DNA from: Acidobacteria bacterium Mor1
GTDB lineage: Bacteria > Acidobacteriota > Polarisedimenticolia > Polarisedimenticolales > Polarisedimenticolaceae
Assembly (NCBI GenBank): GCA_001664505.1
Contig: CP011806.1
Span: forward strand, 3,260,170 to 3,324,169
Reading direction: 5' to 3'
DNA length: 64,000 nucleotides
The notes below the pieces were generated by a model. It made no database searches. It was not told the origin of the DNA and was given only the letters and a program-made list of their open reading frames with translations. The stretch's first letter is position 1. Each line of letters starts with the position of its first letter. Shown here piece after piece: positions 1 to 7,704 of the stretch. The translations under genes and the position numbers were made by a program.

Positions 1-456
1 GCCGATCCAGAGCGAGCCGTCCGGCCCGGTAGCGATGGCCCGGACTACATCGTTGGAAAGGGAGTTGGCGTCTGCGGGGTCGTGGCGCCAGTTCTCGAAG
101 TTCTGTTCGAGGGGACGGAAACGGCTGAGCCCACCGTCGCCGCCGATCCAGAGCCGGCCGCGGGGATCTTCATGGATCGCCCAGACGAAGTCCTTGGGGA
201 GCGAGCCCGCCTCGCGGGCGTCATGGTTGAACACCTTGAACTCGAAGCCGTCGTAACGGTTGAGCCCATCCTCGGTGCCGACCCATAGGATCCCCGAACG
301 TTCCTGATGAATGCAGGTCACGGCGCTCTGAGAGAGGCCTTCGACCACCGACAGGCGTTCGAATCCGTACGAGCGCACCCCGGCGGACCATGCCAGGCCG
401 GGCATGCACAGAATCGCCCAGAGGGCGATCGCTTTCAGGATTCGCGCGGGCATCAT
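1..456 (-). CDS. Two-component regulator propeller sensor protein, N-terminal part (runs off left edge)
   Basis: The minus strand opens at an ATG pair (456/453) and stays open for 152 codons to the window edge, so the 3' end is missing. The first 25 residues are a signal peptide (hydrophobic ALWAILCMPGLAW, then SA). Three propeller blades follow, with the recurring pattern (I/L)LW(V/I)G..(D)GL.R(Y/F): SGILWVGTEDGLNRYDG, then RGRLWIGGDGGLSRF, then DGSLWIG. This is the Reg_prop family, whose periplasmic propeller normally precedes a Y_Y_Y domain, a membrane helix and a histidine-kinase or GGDEF output. The output domain lies outside the window. The gene is divergent from the first S8 peptidase across a 298-bp shared upstream region. 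A TATATT -10-like box lies at 484-489 on this strand without a convincing -35. Confidence 0.8.
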   Translation of the reverse strand, partial: MMPARILKAIALWAILCMPGLAWSAGVRSYGFERLSVVEGLSQSAVTCIHQERSGILWVGTEDGLNRYDGFEFKVFNHDAREAGSLPKDFVWAIHEDPRGRLWIGGDGGLSRFRPLEQNFENWRHDPADANSLSNDVVRAIATGPDGSLWIG

Positions 457-553
457 TTCTTTCAAATGTCTCCCCTGACCCCGAATATAGGCGCCGACTC
501 CCGTTTGGCACGTCCTGCGGCAAGGTTGTCCGCGTCGGGTCGGTGTCGCGACG

Positions 554-570
554 TGTCGGATCACGCGACA
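554..570. promoter_or_regulatory. Candidate enhancer-binding-protein site TGTCG-N7-CGACA
   Basis: Perfect 5-bp inverted arms TGTCG (554-558) and CGACA (566-570) flank a 7-bp spacer, centred about 143 bp upstream of the -24 GG of the sigma-54 promoter at 704-719. A second perfect inverted pair, GTGTCGCG (543-550) and CGCGACAC (564-571), overlaps it. The same TGTCG-N7-CGAC(A/G) arrangement occurs twice upstream of the paralogous peptidase gene. Position and symmetry fit an upstream activating sequence; the bound protein is unknown. Confidence 0.45.
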
Positions 571-703
571 CATTCGCCAAATACCTACAACTAAAAGCTT
601 TAACCCTTCGGCCGGCGGGATACGGCCCGGTCGCCTGCCGGAGAATCCGACAGCGGTCGGACCGGGACGCCCGAAAACAGGCGATTTCAGGGCCACCTCC
701 ACG

Positions 704-719
704 TGGCACCCGGCTTGCA
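704..719 (+). promoter_or_regulatory. Sigma-54 (-24/-12) promoter of first S8 peptidase
   Basis: TGGCACC-CGGC-TTGCA matches the RpoN consensus TGGCACG-N4-TTGCW, with the invariant GG and GC at exact spacing. The predicted transcription start is about 729-730. That leaves a leader of about 25 nt containing a GGAG ribosome-binding site (744-747) before the ATG at 755. The paralogous gene downstream has an equivalent element. Confidence 0.8.
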
Positions 720-754
720 GTTACCGGGGCGACCACGAATCCCGGAGACCGGAT

Positions 755-2569
755 ATGAAAACGCAATCCAAGCTCTTACTCGTCCTGCTCGCCGCGGCGC
801 TCTCGATCGTGCCGGCGGTAGCCGCCGAGATGCGCGGCTTCCAGCGCAACCTCGACGCGACGCCCGATTCCCCGCGAGCGGGCATGAGCGACAGCCTCGT
901 CGAGATGCTCGATCGGGCGCGAGACTTCGACCGTCCGGCGCCCGGCCGTGACGCGGTGGCCCCGGCTCCCGCGGCACCCGGTGACCGGAACGCGCGAGTC
1001 GACGTCGTCGTGGTCTATCACCGCATGGACGTGATGCGCAGCGTTCAAAAGTTCACCCGCGACCGGGATCGCGGCGAGTTCCGGCACTTCCCCTTCCGGG
1101 CCACCAGCGTCACGGCTCGCGAGCTCGATGCCCTAGCCCGCAACCCCCACGTCAAGTACGTGGCCCGGGACTCGGAAATCAGCCTCGCCTCGGTCAACGC
1201 CTACAAGTCGGCCAACGCGCCGCACTCCAACGGCAACGCCAAGGAGACCGGAGCCGGCGTGACCGTTGCGGTCATCGACACCGGCCTCGAGTCGGACTCC
1301 GCCGACGTGCTGAACCGCAGCCAGTTCGGCCTGCGCACGCACTACGGCCAGGAGAACCTCTGGTCCGAAGCGGACTACGACCCCAACGGTCACGGCACTC
1401 ACGTGGCTTCGATCATCGCCAGCGACGGCTGGGGCTCGAAGGGCAAGTACCGCGGCGTTGCCCCGGACGCCAACATCATCTCCCTGCGTGTCCTCGATCA
1501 GGACGGCCGGGCGCAGATGTCCGACGTGCTGTACACCCTCGAGCGTGTGCTGCAGGCCCATCAGGCGCGCAACATCCGGGTCGTGAACCTCTCGATGGGT
1601 AAGGCCGTCGAGGACCCGGTCGATCAGGACCCCCTGGTCCAGGCGGTCGAGGCGCTGTGGGATGCCGGCATCGTCGTGGTCTGCTCGGTGGGCAACTACG
1701 GTGAAGACGGAAACTTCACGGTGACCAGCCCGGGCAACTCCCCGAAGGTGATCACCGTCGGCGCCGCCGACGACAAGGGCACCCCCAACAAGAACGACGA
1801 CACCGTCGCCGCCTACTCCTCCCAGGGCCCGACGATGTACGACCACTTCATCAAGCCGGACCTTCTGGCGCCGGGATCGCAGATCGTCTCCTCGGCGTCC
1901 CGCAACGGCAAGCTCAACAGCATGGCGCCGACGGACAAGTACTTCGAGTGCCAGAACGGCAGCACCCAGTGTGACGGCTTCGGCGAGTACCTGGTGCTCT
2001 CCGGCAGCAGCATGGCCGCGGCGATGGTCACCGGCGCGGTCGCCCTGATGCTCGAGGACGACCCGACTCTGACCCCCGACAACATCAAGGGCCGGCTGAT
2101 GCTGAGCGCCCGCAAGATCGACGGGGATCCGACCGCGGTCGGAGCCGGCATCCTCGACATCAAGGAAGCCCTGAAGGACACGAGCCTGGTGGCCAACGCC
2201 CGCTCGCCGAAGATGGCCCGCTCCGCCGAGGGCCCGGCGATCATGATCGAAAACCCCAGCCTGATCTGGGGCGCCGAGCACACCGCCAGCAAGATCTGGG
2301 GCGACGCCTACCTGTGGCAGGACGGTTACCTCTGGGCCGACGGTTACCTGTGGGCTGACGGCTACCTCTGGGCCGACGGTTATCTCTGGGCTGACGGCTA
2401 CCTGTGGGCCGACGGTTACCTCTGGGCCGACGGCTACCTGTGGGCCGACGCGGCAACCTGGTCCCAGGCGGTGACGAACCCGGATCCGACGATTCAGTCC
2501 CAGTCGGCCAGCCACCCGACGCCTGGAGACGCTCCGGCGCCGCCGGCGGAGACCGGTCCCGAGTTCTAG
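755..2569 (+). CDS. Secreted S8 (subtilisin-like) serine peptidase with C-terminal YLWADG repeats, paralogue 1
   Basis: 604 residues. A signal peptide covers about 1-24 (LLLVLLAAALSIVPAVAA). A pro-region follows (about 25-145) with an I9-like inhibitor segment ending FPFRATSVTARELDALARN and YVARDSEIS. The catalytic domain runs about 165-475: Asp175 in VAVIDTG, His213 in NGHGTHVAS, oxyanion Asn314 in SVGNYG, and Ser419 in SGSSMAAAM (the usual GTSMAAP lacks its proline here). After a linker about 500-515, one YLWQDG, six YLWADG and one YLWADA unit lie in tandem, followed by an acidic Pro-rich tail. The family hydrolyses peptide bonds outside the cell; the substrate is unknown. The gene is transcribed alone: sigma-54 promoter upstream, hairpin terminator at 2600. 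A close paralogue follows in tandem. Confidence 0.93.
   Translation: MKTQSKLLLVLLAAALSIVPAVAAEMRGFQRNLDATPDSPRAGMSDSLVEMLDRARDFDRPAPGRDAVAPAPAAPGDRNARVDVVVVYHRMDVMRSVQKFTRDRDRGEFRHFPFRATSVTARELDALARNPHVKYVARDSEISLASVNAYKSANAPHSNGNAKETGAGVTVAVIDTGLESDSADVLNRSQFGLRTHYGQENLWSEADYDPNGHGTHVASIIASDGWGSKGKYRGVAPDANIISLRVLDQDGRAQMSDVLYTLERVLQAHQARNIRVVNLSMGKAVEDPVDQDPLVQAVEALWDAGIVVVCSVGNYGEDGNFTVTSPGNSPKVITVGAADDKGTPNKNDDTVAAYSSQGPTMYDHFIKPDLLAPGSQIVSSASRNGKLNSMAPTDKYFECQNGSTQCDGFGEYLVLSGSSMAAAMVTGAVALMLEDDPTLTPDNIKGRLMLSARKIDGDPTAVGAGILDIKEALKDTSLVANARSPKMARSAEGPAIMIENPSLIWGAEHTASKIWGDAYLWQDGYLWADGYLWADGYLWADGYLWADGYLWADGYLWADGYLWADAATWSQAVTNPDPTIQSQSASHPTPGDAPAPPAETGPEF
2321..2446 (+). repeat. 18-bp coding repeats (7 units) encoding YLWADG
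   Basis: Seven consecutive 18-bp units of the form gacgg(t/c)ta(c/t)ct(c/g)tgggc(c/t) encode D-G-Y-L-W-A. Nearly all differences between units are at synonymous third positions (ggt/ggc, tac/tat, ctc/ctg, gcc/gct). The peptide is therefore held constant while the DNA drifts, which argues for selection on the protein repeat rather than recent slippage. Confidence 0.9.
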
Positions 2570-2599
2570 GCGCACACACTCAAGACCCCCCTGACTCCT

Positions 2600-2640
2600 C
2601 CGGGGTGCCGGCCGTAACGGTCGGCACCCCGGTTTGCTTT
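2600..2640 (+). terminator. Rho-independent terminator after S8 paralogue 1
   Basis: A 14-bp stem (CCGGGGTGCCGGCC at 2600-2613 against GGTCGGCACCCCGG at 2619-2632, one G-U pair) with a 5-nt loop is followed by TTTGCTTTT. It lies 31 bp after the stop codon. Confidence 0.85.
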
Positions 2641-2784
2641 TGGGCACCTCGTCGGCAGCTTCCGCTCTCGCCACCTGCCCCTTCGCACCTTCCCCAGCTC
2701 TCGCCGGAACGGCGCCGCTCTCCCTCCCGGGCCCCTGTGTTGCGCTGCGCCCCCTCGTGATGTGCGTGTCGGAGCCGCTGTACA

Positions 2785-2801
2785 TGTCGCGATCGACGAC
2801 A
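2785..2801. promoter_or_regulatory. Candidate enhancer-binding-protein site TGTCG-N7-CGACA (distal, paralogue 2)
   Basis: Perfect TGTCG (2785-2789) and CGACA (2797-2801) arms with a 7-bp spacer, about 155 bp upstream of the -24 element at 2947. Its centre is 82 bp, close to eight helical turns, from the second site at 2867-2883. Confidence 0.4.
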
Positions 2802-2866
2802 CCCCCGGCAACCCCCTCAACATCAAACACTTAGGACCCGGCGCGCCCGTTTTCGACGTGAAGGCG

Positions 2867-2883
2867 TGTCGGCATACGCGACG
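2867..2883. promoter_or_regulatory. Candidate enhancer-binding-protein site TGTCG-N7-CGACG (proximal, paralogue 2)
   Basis: TGTCG and CGACG arms with a 7-bp spacer; one arm base departs from the perfect inverted repeat. The wider sequence CGTGTCGG-N3-ACGCGAC is shared with the site upstream of paralogue 1. Its centre is about 73 bp upstream of the -24 element, a usual distance for sigma-54 activator sites. Confidence 0.4.
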
Positions 2884-2946
2884 ACGCGGCAACCGCACAC
2901 CCGCCAAGAAGCCCCGTTTCCGTAGGGTTTCTTCATTCCCTACCGC

Positions 2947-2962
2947 TGGCACACCCGTTGCA
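2947..2962 (+). promoter_or_regulatory. Sigma-54 (-24/-12) promoter of second S8 peptidase
   Basis: TGGCACA-CCCG-TTGCA fits the RpoN consensus with exact GG-to-GC spacing. It resembles the element of paralogue 1 beyond the core (GCAGTTA follows both). The predicted start is about 2972-2973, only about 10 nt before the first in-frame ATG (2983). This favours initiation at the second ATG (2995), which has GGAG at 2985-2988. A GTAGGG/CCCTAC inverted repeat lies just upstream (2922-2943). Confidence 0.8.
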
Positions 2963-2994
2963 GTTAAGGGGGCCGAACCTAGATGGAGTCCCGA

Positions 2995-4887
2995 ATGAGC
3001 CCGAACAGAAAGACCCTGATCTTCATCGCGCTGGCGGCCCTGCTGGTGTCGTCGGTTGCCGCGGACACGCCCCGCGGCTTCGAGCGCGCCCTCGATCCGG
3101 TCGAGTCCTCGCAGCACGTTCGCATGAGCGACAGCCTGCGGGAGATGCTCGACGATCTCGATCGCGGGCAATCTCCCGATCGGCCCATCGCGCCGGGCGA
3201 CCGCCCCGAGCGGCCGCGCCTGGACGATCCCGACGGTGGGATCTCGATCGCACCCCGCGACAGCGACGATCCCGATGCGCCCTCGGCCAACGAGGTCGAT
3301 GTGATCGTGGTCTACAAGAACATGCGTAGTGCGCTTCGGATGCAGAAGTTCGCCCGCGGCATCAACCGCCACGACTTCGCGCACTTCCCCTTCCGGGCCA
3401 CCCGGATGCACGTCCAGGACATCCCGGGCCTGCTCCAGGACCCGCGCGTCGAGTACGTCGCCCGGGATTCCGAGATCAGCATCGCCTCTTACAAGGCGAT
3501 GTTCTCGGCCAAGGCGCCGCACCTCAACCTCTTCAGCAACAACAAGGGGCTCACGGGCGCCGGTGTGAAAGTCGCGGTGGTGGATACGGGGCTCGATTCC
3601 CACTCCGACGACGTGCTGAATCAGATGACCTTCGGGATTCACTCTGCCCGCCTCAAACGGGAAAGCGGATACGACGCCAATGGGCACGGGACCCACGTCT
3701 CGAGCATCATCGGCAGCGACGGCTACGGCTCCGAGGGCAGGTTCCGCGGCGTGGCCGAGGCGGCGCGGGTTCGCTCCTTCCGGGTGCTCAACAGCGACGG
3801 CTCGGCCCGGGTCTCCGACGTAATCTTCGTCCTCGATCAGATCCTGCGAAAGAACCACCGCCGCAACATCAAGGTCGTGAACCTCTCGATGGGCAAGGCG
3901 GTCGAGGATCCGGTGGCCCAGGACCCGCTGGTTCAGGCGGTCGAGGCGCTGTGGGATGCCGGCATCGTGGTGGTCTGCTCGGCGGGCAACTACGGTGAGG
4001 ACGGCAACTTCACCATCACGAGCCCGGGCAACTCCCCCAAGGTGATCACCGTCGGCGCTGCCGATGACAACGGCACCTGGTGGAGGAGCGACGACCGGGT
4101 CGCCAGCTTCTCCTCCCAGGGCCCGACGATGTACGACCACATCGTCAAGCCGGACCTGCTGGCGCCGGGCACCGACATCATCGCCTCGTCGCCGGGCTAC
4201 GGCTGGCTCCGCAGCAAGGCGCAACGCCTGGCCTGTAACGCCGGCGACACCTCGGCCGCCGACTCCGACGCCGGATGCAAGGGCTTCGGTGAGTACATGG
4301 CGCTCTCCGGCACCAGCATGGCCGCGGCCATGGTCAGCGGCACCGTCGCGCTGATGCTGGAGAAAGATCCGAGCCTGACTCCGGACAACGTCAAGGGCCG
4401 CCTGATGCTGAGCGCCCGGCGGATCCAGGGTGACCTGACCGCGGTCGGCGCGGGTGTCCTCGACATCGAGGGCGCCCTGGAAGAGACCCGCCTGGTGCAG
4501 AACGCCCGCTCGCCGAAGCTGGCCCGCTCCGCCGAAGGCCCGGTCATCCTGGTCGAGGACCCGCGCCTGATCTGGGGTGACGGCTACTCGGCTTCCGAGC
4601 TGTGGGGCGACGGTTACCTGTGGGCTGACGGCTACCTGTGGGCTGACGGCTACTTGTGGGCCGACGGCTACCTCTGGGCTGACGGCTACCTGTGGGCCGA
4701 CGGCTACCTCTGGGCCGATGGTTACCTGTGGGCTGACGGCTACCTGTGGATGGACAACGCCATGTGGCAGGACGCGGTCGAGAATCTCGACCCGATCTAC
4801 GGCCAGATGCAGTCTCAGTCCAACGACGGCGGCGGCGCGGCCGCCGATCTACCGGCCGACCCGGTGGACGAAGGCGAGGAGTACTAG
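2995..4887 (+). CDS. Secreted S8 (subtilisin-like) serine peptidase with C-terminal YLWADG repeats, paralogue 2
   Basis: 630 residues from ATG 2995; a frame-compatible ATG lies at 2983, but the ribosome-binding site and promoter spacing favour 2995. A signal peptide (TLIFIALAALLVSSVAA) is followed by a pro-region sharing RGFxRxLD and MSDSLxEMLD blocks with paralogue 1. The catalytic triad, numbered from 2983, is Asp201 (VVDTG), His235 (NGHGTH) and Ser445 (SGTSMAAAM), with oxyanion Asn336. The C-terminus carries seven YLWADG units plus YLWMDN, then a Gly/Ala/Asp-rich tail. Pro-region, catalytic core and repeat tail all align with paralogue 1, indicating tandem duplication. It has its own sigma-54 promoter and a strong terminator. 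No transmembrane anchor is visible after the signal peptide. Confidence 0.92.
   Translation: MSPNRKTLIFIALAALLVSSVAADTPRGFERALDPVESSQHVRMSDSLREMLDDLDRGQSPDRPIAPGDRPERPRLDDPDGGISIAPRDSDDPDAPSANEVDVIVVYKNMRSALRMQKFARGINRHDFAHFPFRATRMHVQDIPGLLQDPRVEYVARDSEISIASYKAMFSAKAPHLNLFSNNKGLTGAGVKVAVVDTGLDSHSDDVLNQMTFGIHSARLKRESGYDANGHGTHVSSIIGSDGYGSEGRFRGVAEAARVRSFRVLNSDGSARVSDVIFVLDQILRKNHRRNIKVVNLSMGKAVEDPVAQDPLVQAVEALWDAGIVVVCSAGNYGEDGNFTITSPGNSPKVITVGAADDNGTWWRSDDRVASFSSQGPTMYDHIVKPDLLAPGTDIIASSPGYGWLRSKAQRLACNAGDTSAADSDAGCKGFGEYMALSGTSMAAAMVSGTVALMLEKDPSLTPDNVKGRLMLSARRIQGDLTAVGAGVLDIEGALEETRLVQNARSPKLARSAEGPVILVEDPRLIWGDGYSASELWGDGYLWADGYLWADGYLWADGYLWADGYLWADGYLWADGYLWADGYLWMDNAMWQDAVENLDPIYGQMQSQSNDGGGAAADLPADPVDEGEEY
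4609..4752 (+). repeat. 18-bp coding repeats (8 units) encoding YLWADG
   Basis: Eight 18-bp units; seven give D-G-Y-L-W-A and the last gives D-G-Y-L-W-M. As in paralogue 1, differences are almost all synonymous (gac/gat, ggc/ggt, ctg/ctc/ttg, gct/gcc). The copy number differs from paralogue 1, so the arrays have evolved separately or by partial conversion. Confidence 0.9.
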
Positions 4888-4930
4888 CCTCTCGAAACGA
4901 AATCAACGGATACCCCCCTCCCACTTGCGT

Positions 4931-4975
4931 ACGGGGTGGAGCCGCGGGCAACCGGCTCCACCCCGTTTTTTTTTT
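4931..4975 (+). terminator. Strong rho-independent terminator after S8 paralogue 2
   Basis: A perfect 14-bp stem (4931-4944 with 4953-4966) and an 8-nt loop run into an uninterrupted T tract of about ten bases. It is 43 bp beyond the stop codon. Confidence 0.95.
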
Positions 4976-5050
4976 GTTTCGAGAGCAAGCGAGGTCGCGG
5001 CGCACCCGGAAGCGGCTGCGTAATCCTCGGGAGCCCGGGTTCGATCGGGG

Positions 5051-6256
5051 TCAGTCGAAGAGGCGGGAGAACCCGACGCCCAGGGACCAGCTGTCCCGGT
5101 TGCCGGTAGCGAACTCCTGGGAGCGGGCGCCGACCCGGGCGCGGACGATCCAGGCGCGGCCGAGGGTCTGCTGCCAGGCCAGGCCGACTCGCCATTCATC
5201 GGAGCGCTCGAGTTCGGGGGTCACGAGATCGGCGTCGGGAGTCGAGCCGGCGCCGATGGACGCGGTCCAGTGAGACTCCACATCCTTGCCGAACAGGCGG
5301 GCCGAGAGGGTCGCCGAGGTCTCGTCGCCGGAATCACGATCGGCGTAGAACGGCCGCAGCCAGATGAACCAGTTCCCCCGGTACATCCCGATCGTTCCGG
5401 TGTAGAGCGTCACGGTGTCGACCCGGAAATCCAGGTGCCGCACGCCGACCGACGCCTCGAAGTCCCGGGAGAACGGGAAGAAGTACTCGGCACCGTAGCG
5501 CTGCTCGGGGAACAGGGTCGAGTCGGAGTAGCCGGCGTTGAAGTAGAAGTATCCCGGGCCGGCCCGGTGATAGACATCGACCTCGTACTGCTCGGCATTG
5601 GTCGAGAACCGGTCGGCCAGGGTCACGCGGCCGGTGATGAAGCCACCCCGGTAGCGCCCCTGTAGTTGAAGCACCAGGTCGTACCAGTCGTCGATGTCGT
5701 CGAAGCTCTCGAAGAGGATGTCGGCGGAGAACTTATAACGCGGGTAGCGCAGGAACAGCCGCTGCTGGAGGTCCTGGGCCTGCTCCCAGTCGGGCCGTTC
5801 GATCAACACCAGCCGGATGTCTTCCAGCGCCTCCCGGCCGTAGCCCAGGTCTTCCAGTGCCAGCGCCCGGCGGAACAGCAGCTCGGGATATCGCGGGTGA
5901 CGCTTGAGCGCCTTGTCCGCCTGCAGCACCGCCTCGAACCAGGCGTGGGCCTGGAGCTCGACATCGACGCGCCCCATCAGTGCATCGAGACGGTACGGGT
6001 CGTCCTTCAGCACCCGCTCGAACTGAGTGCGGGCATCGGCGAGCTGGCGATCCCAGAGGTGAAGCCGCGCCAGGTAGAGCCGCACGTCGACGTAGCCGGG
6101 GGCCTCGGCCAGGATCTCCTTGCAGATCTTGCGCGCCTCGCCGTGACGGCCGGCGCGGCCGGCCTCCCGGGCCTCCTCGAACATCACGTCCACGTCGGCG
6201 ACTGCCGCACCGAAGGCGGCCATCAGACAGATCCAACTGAGGAGTAGCCGTTTCAT
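5051..6256 (-). CDS. YaiO-family TPR / outer-membrane beta-barrel protein
   Basis: 401 residues with a signal peptide (about 1-20). A TPR-like alpha-helical region (about 22-180) follows, with repeated A-x-G/A-R...A...L...P units such as GRHGEARKICKEILAEAPG and ADARTQFERVLKDDPYRL. The C-terminal half (about 185-401) alternates short amphipathic strands rich in Tyr/Phe/Trp (for example GPGYFYFNAGYSDSTLF) and ends in FSRLFD with an aromatic near the terminus, as outer-membrane barrels do. The layout matches YaiO proteins and resembles PgaA, where TPRs sit before an export barrel. Its ATG overlaps the stop of the glycosyltransferase gene by 4 nt (ATGA), so the two are translationally coupled. 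A role as outer-membrane exit port for the polymer is inferred from context. Confidence 0.82.
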   Translation of the reverse strand: MKRLLLSWICLMAAFGAAVADVDVMFEEAREAGRAGRHGEARKICKEILAEAPGYVDVRLYLARLHLWDRQLADARTQFERVLKDDPYRLDALMGRVDVELQAHAWFEAVLQADKALKRHPRYPELLFRRALALEDLGYGREALEDIRLVLIERPDWEQAQDLQQRLFLRYPRYKFSADILFESFDDIDDWYDLVLQLQGRYRGGFITGRVTLADRFSTNAEQYEVDVYHRAGPGYFYFNAGYSDSTLFPEQRYGAEYFFPFSRDFEASVGVRHLDFRVDTVTLYTGTIGMYRGNWFIWLRPFYADRDSGDETSATLSARLFGKDVESHWTASIGAGSTPDADLVTPELERSDEWRVGLAWQQTLGRAWIVRARVGARSQEFATGNRDSWSLGVGFSRLFD

Positions 6257-7704
6257 GGCGTCGGCTCCGCGGCTTCGGCGCTGCCGTCGGACTGCTTGAA
6301 GCCCGAACGCTGCATTTCGCCCCAACCGCCCCGGGCCCAGAGGATATCGAAGAAGGCCTTGACCTTGAACAGGGCCAGCAGCTGCCGGTAGCCGAAGTTC
6401 TCGAGGATGCTGAATACCACCAGCTTCGTCAGGTCGAGCCAACTCGGATAGCGGCGGAAGGACAGTTCCTCGAGCAGCACGGCGGCGATCGAGAGGAAGG
6501 TGCCGTACAGCACCGACACCGCCAGGAACAGCAGGAAGAACTCGGTATTGAGGAGCCCCAGCAGATACGAGACCACCACCGAGATGTAGCCCAGCACCTC
6601 GATGATCGGGCCCAAAAGCTCGAAGATCACGAAGTAGGGGAAGCTGAAGAGCCCCAATACCCGGTAGCGCGGGTTGAACATCAACCCCCGGTTGTGCCAC
6701 AGCGCGTGGACCATGCCCCGGTGCCAGCGGCTTCGCTGGCGCATCAGGTCGCGCAACCGCTCCGGGGCCTCGGTCCAGCAAACCGGATCGGGCACGAACA
6801 CGACCCGGTACTTGCGCTTGTTCTGGCGCATGTGGCGATGCAGGCGCACCACCAGGTCCAGATCCTCGGTGACCGTCTCCCGGGAGTAGCCCCCGATCTC
6901 GATCACCTCCTGCTTGCGGTAGATGCCGAAGGCGCCGGAGATGATCAGAAGCGCGCGCAGCACACTCCAGCCCACACGTCCGGTAAGGAAGGCCCGCAGA
7001 TATTCGACCACCTGCAGGATCGGCAGCATCTTGTCGGGCAGCTCGATGTGCACCACCCGGCCGTCCTGCACCCGGCAACCGTTGGCGATACGCACGATGC
7101 CGCCGGCGGCGACCGTTTCCTGGGGCGCCTCCATGAACGGCTTGACCACCCGCAGGAGGGCGTTGTCCTCGATCACCGAGTCGGCGTCGAAGGAACAGAA
7201 CAGCGGGTAGCGGCTGAGGTTGATGCCGGCGTTGAGGGCGTCGGACTTGCCTCCGCGCTCCTTGTCGACCACCACCAGCATCGGGTTCTGGAGCGAGCCG
7301 TAGATCCCCCGCACGTCCTCGGTCTCGAGGACGCGGCGATAGACCTTGTCGGTCTTCCGCAGATCGAAGGCCTCCGTCAGCTTCTCGAGGGTCTCATCGT
7401 CGGACCCGTCGTTGACCACGATGATCTCGAACTCGCCGTAGTTGATCATCATCAACGAGCGCACCGTCTCGACGATGGTGCGTTCCTCGTTGTAGGCGGG
7501 TACGACGATCGAGACCGGCCAGGTCATCTCCGACTGCATGATTTGCCGGTAGTCGGAGAAGAACGTGCGCTTGACGAAGCGCAATACTTCGCCCATCGAG
7601 ACGAAGAACAGCAGCAGGTAGATCGAGTTCAGCGCCGTGAAGTAGAACACGACGAACAGGTTGAACAGGTTGATGCCCTGCGCGGCGTAGCCGACCCAGC
7701 TCAT
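6253..7704 (-). CDS. Processive family-2 glycosyltransferase (PgaC/cellulose-synthase-like), membrane-embedded
   Basis: 483 residues. An N-terminal membrane helix (about 10-38) is followed by a cytoplasmic GT-A domain with all signature residues of processive beta-glycosyltransferases: Asp99 (VNDG), the DAD motif Asp173/Asp175, the acceptor-site TED (Asp281) and QxxRW at Gln323-Arg326-Trp327. Hydrophobic segments between about 345 and 445 would form the translocation channel. Such enzymes build and secrete a beta-linked polysaccharide from a nucleotide sugar; the sugar cannot be read from sequence. It starts inside the stop of the HEAT gene (ATGA) and ends inside the YaiO start. No separate deacetylase or PilZ domain is present in the operon. 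Confidence 0.88.
   Translation of the reverse strand: MSWVGYAAQGINLFNLFVVFYFTALNSIYLLLFFVSMGEVLRFVKRTFFSDYRQIMQSEMTWPVSIVVPAYNEERTIVETVRSLMMINYGEFEIIVVNDGSDDETLEKLTEAFDLRKTDKVYRRVLETEDVRGIYGSLQNPMLVVVDKERGGKSDALNAGINLSRYPLFCSFDADSVIEDNALLRVVKPFMEAPQETVAAGGIVRIANGCRVQDGRVVHIELPDKMLPILQVVEYLRAFLTGRVGWSVLRALLIISGAFGIYRKQEVIEIGGYSRETVTEDLDLVVRLHRHMRQNKRKYRVVFVPDPVCWTEAPERLRDLMRQRSRWHRGMVHALWHNRGLMFNPRYRVLGLFSFPYFVIFELLGPIIEVLGYISVVVSYLLGLLNTEFFLLFLAVSVLYGTFLSIAAVLLEELSFRRYPSWLDLTKLVVFSILENFGYRQLLALFKVKAFFDILWARGGWGEMQRSGFKQSDGSAEAAEPTP

Noticed and set aside
516-531. TGGCACG followed by TCCTGCGGC, a possible further sigma-54 promoter
   Set aside because: The -24 half matches, but the -12 GC is out of register and TT is absent, and no gene start follows at the right distance.
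1133-2830. 565-codon minus-strand open frame antisense to the first S8 peptidase
   Set aside because: Low-complexity Val/Gly/Arg-rich translation mirroring a high-GC gene on the other strand; no start signal or family motif, and the plus-strand gene is unambiguous. The same applies to long antisense frames at 2566-4224, 10753-12969, 54787-57435 and 58267-59253.
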